A stretch of 64,000 bases of DNA from Cliona cf. orientalis. Taxonomy: Eukaryota > Porifera > Demospongiae > Clionaida > Clionaidae. The stretch lies in assembly GCA_963930775.1 (NCBI GenBank), contig OZ005696.1, positions 8,672,980 to 8,736,979 of the forward strand, given 5' to 3'. The notes beneath the pieces are model-generated. The model made no database searches and was not told the DNA's origin. It was given only the letters and a program-made list of their open reading frames with translations. The position numbers and the translations under genes were made by a program. Within the stretch, counting starts at the first letter, position 1. Each line of letters begins with the position of its first letter. Shown piece by piece: positions 54,701-64,000 of this stretch.

Positions 54701-57700
54701 AAAAACCACTTCAGGGGGTGGTTGAGTTCTAATTGGAACCAGATATGGCTGAACTTTGTAGAGAGACATGCGACTATTGACGACAGCTGCTTCGGCAGGA
54801 GTTGCTTGGGGTGTGCGCGGAAGAAGTGGCGGAGGGCGATAGTATGTCTTTGACACAGGAGGTGGTACTTTTGACGGAGGGGGACCGGACTGCTGATCTT
54901 CGTGTCTGGGGGAATATTGCTTATTGGGGGGTGGCACCCTTTGCTGATATGAAGGAGGGATGTTCGAATCGGAAGAAGGCTGTTTGCGATGATAGGAGGA
55001 GGAAGGAATGTGTGATTCTGTCGTCGGTTTGCTTGTAGATTGCTGCTGTGTCCTTCGATAGAAGGAAGGAATGTTTGCTCCTGTTGGTGATAGATCATTG
55101 GTCCGCCGTTGGTAAGACGGAATGGGAATGCTAGATTCTACCGATGGTTTTTTGGATACTGGCCCCTGACGATACGTGGGAATATTTGACTCAATCGATG
55201 GTCTGCTAGAGACTGTCCCCCGATGATTATAGGCGGCAATATTCGATCCCCCCGCCTTTGGTGGTGGAGGGGCCGGTTCACGAGGGGGAGGGGGAGCTGG
55301 TTCCGTCGGAGGGGGGAAGTAATGCTTCGGTGAAACACTAGTACTGGATGACTGTTTTGCTAATTTTGGTGGGGGTGGCCTCTTTGGGGATTCAGCTTTT
55401 TCCGCTTGCGGCTCTATCTTCGCTGTCAACTCTTTCACTCTCCCTTTCCCAAACGGCAACTTAATCCTAAACCTGGAAGTGGATTTCTCTTTCTCTTTCT
55501 CCTTGGTGGCCAGTAAGTCTTCATAGTGACTACTCACCTTCTTCTTGGGCCGTGAAAACACTCCCAAACGACTGGGCTTTGCAGATTTAGCTGCCACCTT
55601 TGGGGAGCTAGATTCCGATTTTTTGGCATTTTCATCCCGATTGGCATCACGTTGACCACCTTGTCTTTGTGACACACCAGCAGCTGCTGCTGCCGCCAAA
55701 TTACCTGTGTCCGTTTCAGACCTGTAATATGAATTTTTGTCTTGACCACCTTCCTGGCCGTATTGAACTGTAGAGGCTTGAGATAGTGCACCTGTGGAGT
55801 AACTAGTACGAACTGCTGCCGAACTACGACTAGCTCTCTGAGACCGATTCGTTGCTCCACTCGAGGGACCAGAACGAATTGTAGGAGGCGGAATATTGCT
55901 AGCAACTTGAGATCGCTGGTATGACTCACTGGAATCTCTAGAGCTAGTTTCTTCCAGTTGCATGGATGCCTCAGGAGTTGACCTGTCAGTATAATTTGCA
56001 CCTGTGCCATTGGCTGTGCTAGAAGAAGAAGCGGGCTTTTTGTTGTGCACGGATCTTCTGATTGGGTCGATGGGAGGAGATGGGGCCACAAAGGTTGGTA
56101 CAAGCTTTACACCAAGGTTCCGGGCTTTCTCCAGTTTTCTCTCGCGGACGCTAAGTCCTTCGTAACTCCTGGAGTTAGATACAGTAGGCTTCCTTCTCAT
56201 TTGACCAAACCGCTCCTTTACCGAGAGAATATCTTCCCTATTCATCTCAATCAGTTTGGGCAAGTACTCTATGAGAATAATTAAACAAAAGGCATAGCTA
56301 CTACGTAGGTGATGGCAAATTCAGCATCTTGTAATAATATTATGAGCACTTCAGAATCTAATTAACACACATAACATGTAGGCTACTTTAAACATACATG
56401 TACACATGTACCTTTTCCATGCTTGCTGATTTGGTTCAGCAAACCAATCATGTACTTCTTTTCATTCTTCCTCATATCCCTGATACCTTTGGTTCTGCAT
56501 AATTATCATTTTTCCATAATAATAATTTCTATAATGCATTTGCAAAATTGAAATCCTTCACAGAAATGGCCCTATTAGTTCCCTAACCTTTTTCTTGCTA
56601 GATAGCCTCTGAAGGTCTTCTGGATTAGGATGGCCTTGTCGTCGATGTCCTTCAGCATCAGTTGGAGCTTTTCTTCATGGTAGTAACGCAGGAACACCCT
56701 CGACTGGCCCATCCTCCAGCCAACTATCCCAGCCTTCGTGAGGATATCGGAGCACGCTAACACCGTGCCTTTGATTTTCTGCAAGAATAAAAATAAAAAT
56801 GGGTCTCCATTGGCTTAGCATTTCATTGCCATCTGTGTTTCTACACTGAATTGCTGCTCTGTGCCCCATTACAAATACCGGTATGTAAGTTGAATTATGG
56901 GATGGTGATAAAATACGTACTACGACATTATTTCAATCTTTGTATATAAGCTAGCTAGTACACATGTAGTATATCATGCTTCTGCGCATAAAATACACCA
57001 TCAAAAACAAGAACTATATCTGTAATACTACCAGTATCTACATTATGAGGAAGTACATGTAGTATACTCACGACATCAGTGTATTGATAAGCAATGCCTC
57101 TGTAGCTGTTGAAGAAGTCAGAGAAGTAGGGTCGGTAGGCATATCCCTCTCTCCTCACCCGAACAGCCTCCAGCATACCAGTGTATCGCAGCTGCTTCAT
57201 CATAAACTCATCGTTGCACTTCAAAGCTTTCTTCTCCTGATTCGGTTTGATGCAACGGACGAAGTGAGGAGAGGCAGAAAAGATTCTCTCCATTAGTAGG
57301 TCGAGATTTTGTCTGAAATGAGCGCTGACTGTCAGCAGTTTCTTTGGATTCCCTCCCTTTGATTTGCCAGATTTTCTCTTTGACATTGCTCTGTACATTG
57401 ATCTTTGACTGGATAAAATAGGAAAATTGGTTAGATTACAGTGACAGGGGGAAAGAGAGGGAGGGGAGAAGAGAGAGAAAGTGAGAGAGAGAGAGACTCA
57501 CCTCTTTCTCAGTGTGTTTCTCCTCAGGTGGCTTCTCCCTTGACTATCAGCTCTTATGAACAGAGTTTTGACCAATCTCATGGAGGATGACTTGACTGTA
57601 TCCATCAGGGTATCGGGAAGAGAGTCCTTGTTCTTCTCTAAGAATCCTTCTGCTACATACTTCACCTGCAGTCAATTATAATTCACACTTTAATGTACCC

Positions 57701-60700
57701 CTTAATGTAAACCAATTCACACCCTGTTCGTATCTTACTTTAACGTACCCCTTAATGTCAACCAAAGGCATGGTATTAATAATATTACAATTTTTGAGCA
57801 TGAGGAGTCAAAATAATTATCAATACTTACATCTCCAGCGTAGTGTCTGATGCTGAAGGTGAGTGCATTGCCCTTGTGCGGTAGATAGTTGGCGTGACTG
57901 CTAAAGCTCTCCTTGCATCGAAGAACAAAAGCTCTCTCCGTTCCCTGTGCAAGAAAAAGTAAAAAAAAAAATTAGAGTATTGATCTATGGAATGTTAATC
58001 GTAAAAATGGTAGCTAGCGCACATACATTGAACCCTCTGCATTGTTCATCAAGCAGAGAGAGGAGTCCAATTGGTCTGGTGAGGTAGAGATCCAGGACTG
58101 GCTTGTTGTCAGTGAATCTGATCTCCAAAGCATCAATACCCTCCTTCTCCAGCTCCATCTAAGAAAGGAAGAAAGAAGGAGCTTAACTTCAAGATCAGGA
58201 TATTTTTGCCGGTAAAATATTTCGCTTGTAAATTTTTCGCGTAGTCAAAATTTCTTCGCCAGACTTCAGCAACCAAAATAAGTATAGGTCGATGTACGTT
58301 ACACAAATTATTTTGCGTGTTTAATTTTCATTGGAAAAGGTCATCGACAAAAATTTAACGGCGAAATTTTGCGATCTATGGTATGTAGTTTAGCATAATA
58401 TTATTGAGCAGTCTAATCTTAGTGGATAAATTAATAAGGGTTGTGATCTACTTTTATAAACATTTTAACTAACCTTTTCCATAGCAAAAATCTGATGGTT
58501 GAAGTAGCACTGCAGTTGCTCGTTGGCCAGATTGATGCAGAACTGCTCAAAACTGTTGTGCTCGTAATTTTCAAATCCAAAAATGTCGAGTATTCCGATG
58601 TTGAGCTGGTCCAGCGTGGCAAAAGGTTGAAGGTGACCGTTGAGCCTCGACACAATCCACTGAAACATCCGAGCATAGAGTGCCTTAGCTAGAGCATCAC
58701 GCACGTTGGCAGCTTTTGTGCATGTGTACTTCTTGTCCACTTTTTCACCTAAAGAGAGAAAGAACACATAGATCTGGTTAACTTTTTATCTATAATATCA
58801 TACGGGCCGAAAACAGTTACAGGCATGGTCGAAAATCAATATAAACGTTAGTGAACATCAGGAGTGCACCTCCTCGGGTATAATGATTATTACGTATATT
58901 ATATTAAATTTTGTCAAGCTGACCTCTTGTTTCTGTTCTGAGAGTGGTAAGGGCAAAGCACAGCTCCCCGACACTCTCCAGTTCCAGCACCTGTGCTACA
59001 GCCTTGGCCATTAGTCTGTTCTTCACTCTGGCATTGTCCTCGCCACCATCAGCTCCTCGGAACTCCTGCCGCGGGGGTGTGGAGTAATCAGTTCAGATTA
59101 TTAAGAGCTAATTTTTTTCAACTCACAATGTCTCCGATGAGTATGATCCCGGCAAGGAGAGAGACCACGGCCACTATCTCCTCCTCCTCAAACCCAACAC
59201 TCAGCATGCTCCGAACAACAGACTCAAATGCAAATCTAGAGAAAGAAGAAGATTATATTCTATCGCATATCTACTGCATATAATGTTATGATGACGTACT
59301 TGCTAGTCTCTGAGTTGCAGTCTTTGAGAACATTGGGGTAGTGACTGAGATAGCGGTGTTCAGTGGGATTCTGTAAATTCGTAAGAGAAACAGTATACAC
59401 ATAAACAGCGCTTTTAAACCAATTCTTGAACACTCTTCAAAGATTAACTTATCCTATTTCTAACGGAGGTGATTCATAGTAAAGATTATTCCTTAACAGA
59501 CCTCAATGTACTGATTGATCTTGACTAAGGACTGAGGTGCATGTCTAATGTATCCCCCCCCCCCCCCCCATATCGAGGGGGATTTACTCTATCCCCCCTA
59601 ATAAGGCTAACCCCACTAAGCTAGCACACACGCATGCACGGAGCAGTAGCAGCCTCTTCCTGCACCCTTTTTGGCTGTGTCATACGAACCACCCAAGGCA
59701 TGTGATCTGGCTTCAGTCCGGAATGTGCCCACTTGTGAGCTACCAAATCAGACAGTGTTGTCTCACACAAAAGCTATTCCTGGTCCTTTGATATCCAGTC
59801 CAGTATGGAGAACAGTAATGAACTCAAATTAGATGCATTTCATAATCTCCAATACACATGCACATTTAGTACTAGTTACAATACTATATTGCACTAGCAT
59901 CATGCAGACTTAGGTACTTCAGTACACATATATCACTTGTACACAAGATGATATAACTTGGGAACTAATTTGAACTGCTTAATTTGTTGGTTAAAATGTT
60001 GAAAGCCAAGAAGGATCATGTTTCACACAACTAGCACCAGGAAATGCCCCCAATGGAGAAGGCAAACCCACAAAACTGTGGCCCAAAGCCATGAGAAGTA
60101 TGCAATGCAATCATATTAAACAACACATTCGTGATACTCGCTTTTTACTCACGCACACACAAACACACACACACACTTAGAATTATAATTACTTTCCATC
60201 CTCGATCCTCCCACCCTGTCCTAGCTATCAAATCTCCTATAACTAACGTTCTACCTTCAGCTGTAGCCTCTTCAGTTTGTCCTCCGGCAGTCCGGCATAG
60301 AGGTAGTAGAAAATGTGAAAATTCCGTTCCTGCATCAACAAAATGCAAGCATGGTTGAACGAGTGTGTACGTTCGAAAGATAATATGAGTATTGACCCTG
60401 CATCGGTTGGTGTATCACAATCCAGCTAACTATAATAATATTGCTAAAAAGATTTTTATTAAATACGAGAAAGCCCCCATCCTCCATGTATGACATACTA
60501 TGGACATGTGTATGGGTACCAGAGCATACATACATGTACATGTGTACATAGACCAGTCACTACACATACTCTGTGCCATATAGAAACAGGCAGTGTGTTC
60601 TGGGCGTATGTGAAAAACTCCCATATTCCATTACAGTGCATACACCGCGTGCCATAAATAAAAGATCAGGGAATATATATATTTTTTAAATTGCTCGCTA

Positions 60701-62022
60701 GCTTCCAGCCTGCATGAGTATGGGTCTCTCACCTAGCTCGAGACTACACATACATACATACATGTATAAATGCCACATGCAGTTGTGTCCCAAACGGCAA
60801 TACACTAAGTCTACATAATATATGTGTGTTGTATATGGGAGTATAGGCTTTGTGAGGAGGGAGAGGGAGAGAGAGAGTCTTCTAGACTAGGCCCTCTGCC
60901 AATATGGTGGCATTTTAAGGTGAGAGCTTTACCCAACAAGAGCACCATAACCGCGCTACACGTAAGTAGAACCAAAGCAAGATCTTGGCTCAAGAAACGT
61001 TACACCTGGGGGCTAGGAACATGCAGGCAAGTGTATTATAATTTTGTTATACGTAGAGTGAATTTTACGAGTTAGTTGTAGAAAAGAGCTTGAGTGCTTT
61101 TAATAGATCTTTGACCAAAAAATGATAATTGATTAAGTAGTTACTAATCCTTCAAGGCTTGCTCAAGAGCAGCTTACAACGTACAAAACAGCATCCACTT
61201 CTATCTGTCCAGAAATGCCAATATGTGACTATAGCAATGTGCTATTACCTGTTATGGAAGGTACATGTACATATAGAATCTAAGTTGGTACATTTTTCTG
61301 GTGAAAGTTTCTAAGATTTTGTACAGAGTGAGCAGAATTACATTACGAATAATAATATAGTGTTTTATTTCTTACCATTTCTCCCTGGACGCAGACTCTT
61401 GATTTCTCAAGGAGGTACTGCTCGAGACCAGCCCCGACAATCCTTCCGTTGGGGTCAAAGATCAGCTGGATGTACTTTCCAAAGCGGCTGGAGTTGTCAT
61501 TGAATGCTGTCTTAGCATTTCCAAAAGCCTCTAGGATAGGGTTGAGCTGCAAGGGAGACAAATTCAAAACTAATTTAATTCATGGCAAAATTAATTTTGC
61601 ACACTCCTCATACATGTAATTAATAGAAGGCATTAAAGTTAATGGGGATTTTCATAAACAATCTAATAACAGGGTCAAAATAATTAGTCCATTATGCTTG
61701 ACGTGTCTATTGCAGCAATTGCATATTTCTGTGCTTACTTCTATAATTCCCTCCTCCCTCCCTCCCCCTCCCTGGGGCATGCTGAGTCGCTACCAAAGTA
61801 CAGCCAAAAGTTTTTGGTCACAGAGCACCAACAGAGTTCTGTCATTTCCTGGGCACTTTGGGTAAAGTTCTCACTACACAGCATACACACAGGACCAACT
61901 TTGACATGCACCGGCGATGAATTTGTACCTTCAAAAGGGGTAAATTTTGGCCATTCTTGGATTGACGGTTTCTGTGTTTTTCTAAGTAGTGGTTCCACCC
62001 ACAATTCCCACACTTTATAGCT

Positions 62023-62091
<69 letters not shown>

Positions 62092-64000
62092 ATGCATCTC
62101 TCCCTCATTTCCCCAATTCTCCATTACAGTAATACCAGTACAGCTGATAGTGGGTATGTATTACCATACCACGCAGCCTTTGCGTAACAGTTCTCCTCAA
62201 GTTTCACTCAGCCATGATTATCATAAATAGCCACTTCCTATTCTCAGTAAAGGGGGGAAAAGGCAACGTGATCCAGACCTTCCACAAGAATGAGAATCAC
62301 TCTATTGAGCAATCATGAGTGGTTACAATTTTTTCCCCTCGCGCTTCAAAAAGTGACGAATCCTTACTCCCCTGCTAGTGTTCCTAGCATACATGCATTC
62401 AGCTCTACGCTCATGATAGAGCTTACCCCACTGTTTACTGACATTGTTGGCAAATAATATTACGTTGGTCACAGCAGGTTATATGTACTTGTATGCACAT
62501 ACACCATAATAATATTGGTACGGCCCAACAAACGTACCATCAGCTGTCCAAAAATTTTTGATCAGTGTTGTAAAACAATCTCGTCTGTTATTCAATAATC
62601 CCAGAGGCAGAGACAGTAGTAGCTCAATGCATGATGCTGTTCGCTATGTACAGTGACTCTTTTCCCCGTATGGCGATCTAGACGCAAAGTAGGAGGGAGA
62701 GGGAAGGCTTTATGGTGACACTAAGACTATTAGTCTAAGATAGTATCCAAGCCAAGCTTTAGCTTCTTAAAGAAACGCAAAGACGTAACGTGTTAGTAGC
62801 TACAGATTAACACTGACTACAGTTATAGGTTATAAAAGTTTGCACATGATCGCCTAACGTTTGAACCCTTTATCACACCATAGACACACATAATACATAA
62901 TATAGGTGGCAGATCGGCCGCCAATCTGTATGGGTAAACATTCCTCCTCCCGATCCCACTATCCTGGAGCTCCACCCGCCCACTGTTGGCCGACACAAGC
63001 ATACATTATCCCCAGCTCATGATAATCACATGGAAAGAGAGCAAATTTAATAATACCTATCTTCAGTTCAGCAGATGTATATCCATCAAAACAGGAGCTA
63101 GCATATGAGCCTGATCAAAACCATCATCAGTGGGTGTATGTCATAAGGTAAATGAGATTATCTTTCACATGTCTGTGTCCAGGCCTTCCCATGTTCTTTG
63201 ACATGTAAGAACATGGGAAGGCCTGGATACGAGCTCAAGGCCATGTACCCGGCAATTGTTTTACTACATCATGATTCAATAGGCTATGCATGGAGGGTTA
63301 CCATTCACTATAATCGAGTCCCATTATATTGTGTATAGTGATCCATCCATGCATGCCCCTGCCCTCAAATATCATCCTTTCAATCAGGAAGCTTGGTTTT
63401 TCAGCAAAGAGAGATCTCTGAGCTACATATATATATACATACCTGAGTGATTTTTTCTTGAAGTTCACCCCCCAGTCCAGCGGCCGAGCGGCACATCTTC
63501 ATCACCTGCAGGAGAATATATTATGATAAAAAAGAATATCATCTTCACATATCTTTTCTTGTGTGCTTTTTTTTGGCTCAGCTAGCTCCATAATTATTAT
63601 TATGTGTGATCATTTTTCCTTCCTTCATCCTAATTAACTCTTCACTGTACGCTTGGCTGAATACTGATTGAAGTCGGACTGTTATAGGAATCCAACATGC
63701 ACAAGGAACAATACTAGCCAATCACATACAGCATTGAGCAAACTAGATGCTCAGTGATTGCTGACAATACCCAACTCATAATATTAATATAATATTTAGT
63801 GTGGGTAATTGTTTCATTAAACATCTTGTTTCTAACCTGGTACATGATGAATTTAGCAGACTCTGTCTTCCCTGCTCCGCTCTCTCCGCTGATCACGCAC
63901 ACCTGGTCCTTCTTTCCCTGCACCATGGCGTTGAAAGCCCTCGCAGCAACACGGTAGATGTGCGGGGCTAGCGTGCTGACGTCGGGGCAGCTGTACGCGG
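51706..64000 (-). CDS. unconventional myosin with SH2-like tail (N-terminus outside window)
   Basis: Exons in window: 64000-63837 (partial), 63505-63443, 61546-61376, 60329-60255, 59370-59300, 59235-59127, 59065-58924, 58748-58474, 58158-58027, 57944-57831, 57665-57502, 57408-57072, 56778-56588, 56494-56412, 56268-52988, 52754-52548, 52476-52421, 52345-52085, 51940-51706. The motor has the P-loop GESGAGKT, switch [10 protein letters not shown], switch II DIFGFE and actin-contact HFVRCIKPN. The TEDS position, 16 residues before DALAK, is Glu, so heavy-chain phosphorylation should not be needed. One IQ motif ([13 protein letters not shown]) follows. The tail is about 1,100 residues of Pro/Ser-rich sequence in a single 3.3 kb exon, then an SH2-like domain ([16 protein letters not shown] ... 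[12 protein letters not shown]). The motor looks closest to classes III/XVI. An actin-based transport or protrusion role is inferred. Everything N-terminal of AYSCPDV is beyond the window edge. Confidence 0.9.
58202..58383. mobile_element. degenerate MITE-like element in myosin intron
   Basis: The left end (GCCGGTAAAATATTTCGC) and the reversed right end (ACCATAGATCGCAAAATTTCGC) are imperfect inverted repeats continuing into TAAATTTTT. Base composition and ends resemble the TA-flanked element at 18426-18611, but the left terminus is eroded. It lies between myosin exons 58158-58027 and 58748-58474. Confidence 0.5.
59554..59569. repeat. poly-C tract
   Basis: Sixteen consecutive C in a myosin intron. 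It is likely length-variable and prone to sequencing error. Confidence 0.9.
62025..62089. repeat. (TC)n microsatellite in myosin intron
   Basis: About 65 bp of TC repeat in the 1.9 kb intron between exons 63505-63443 and 61546-61376. Confidence 0.95.
63178..63227. repeat. perfect 21 bp hairpin in myosin intron
   Basis: TCCAGGCCTTCCCATGTTCT plus one T at 63178-63198 is followed, after an 8 bp loop (TGACATGT), by its exact reverse complement at 63207-63227. A perfect 21 bp stem in an intron is short for a transposon and could be a small-RNA-type hairpin, a palindromic insertion or an assembly artefact. The surrounding sequence shows no further pairing. Confidence 0.85.

Noticed and set aside
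53509-56284. Long open frames on the opposite or shifted frames of the 3.3 kb myosin tail exon
   Set aside because: They are shadows of the biased Pro/Ser-rich coding frame and lack splice context or domains.
60900-60965. tRNA- or SINE-like stretch in a myosin intron (reverse strand has a GCGGTTATGGTGCTC-like segment)
   Set aside because: No B-box sequence or cloverleaf pairing could be formed by eye.

Overview
The window is animal-type nuclear DNA: AT-rich, with compact intron-rich genes (mostly 50-600 bp introns with GT-AG ends), dinucleotide microsatellites and small inverted-repeat transposons, and no sign of bacterial or organellar sequence. The gene set is Dispatched, WDR70, HSPA14-like Hsp70, GPR157-like receptors, CLC-6-type chloride/proton exchangers, a CARD protein and a myosin carrying an SH2-like domain. 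Together with the compact introns this suggests an early-branching animal, most likely a demosponge. That assignment is inference, because no rRNA or mitochondrial marker is present.

Layout. 0.7-2.3 kb: intronless HSPA14/Ssz1-like Hsp70 (-). 2.8-11.4 kb: eight-exon Dispatched-like RND/sterol-sensing transporter (-). 11.8-16.0 kb: two GPR157-like seven-transmembrane receptors head to head (-,+), only 142 bp apart. 16.4-17.4 kb: a two-exon membrane protein with a C-terminal CARD (+). 17.7-21.9 kb: WDR70 (-, 16 exons). 22.3-48.9 kb: a tandem array of five complete CLC-6-like genes (+), each with 19 exons and the same intron phases; I label them A to E. 49.1-51.5 kb: a DUF4203 (TMEM198/TM7SF3-like) multipass membrane protein (-). 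51.7 kb to the window end: an unconventional myosin (-) with its N-terminus outside the window, a long proline/serine-rich tail encoded mostly by one 3.3 kb exon, and a C-terminal SH2-like domain.

The CLC array is the most notable feature. All five copies keep the gating glutamate (GKEGP) and two CBS domains, but D and E have glycine in place of the internal proton glutamate, and B has changes in the selectivity-filter motif and at the central pore tyrosine. This suggests a family split into coupled exchangers and altered or channel-like variants. Parts of the CBS2 and pore exons are nearly identical at nucleotide level between copies, which suggests gene conversion. Other leads are the membrane-anchored CARD protein and the myosin tail, which has repeated short motifs and an SH2 fold lacking the phosphotyrosine-binding arginine.

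Mobile DNA consists of short TA-flanked inverted-repeat elements (about 5.7, 18.4, 22.1 and 58.2 kb) and a 1.24 kb foldback element between CLC copies A and B. No tRNA, rRNA, CRISPR or retroviral element was recognised. Exon boundaries were read by eye from splice consensus and reading-frame continuity; every exon chain given closes in frame.
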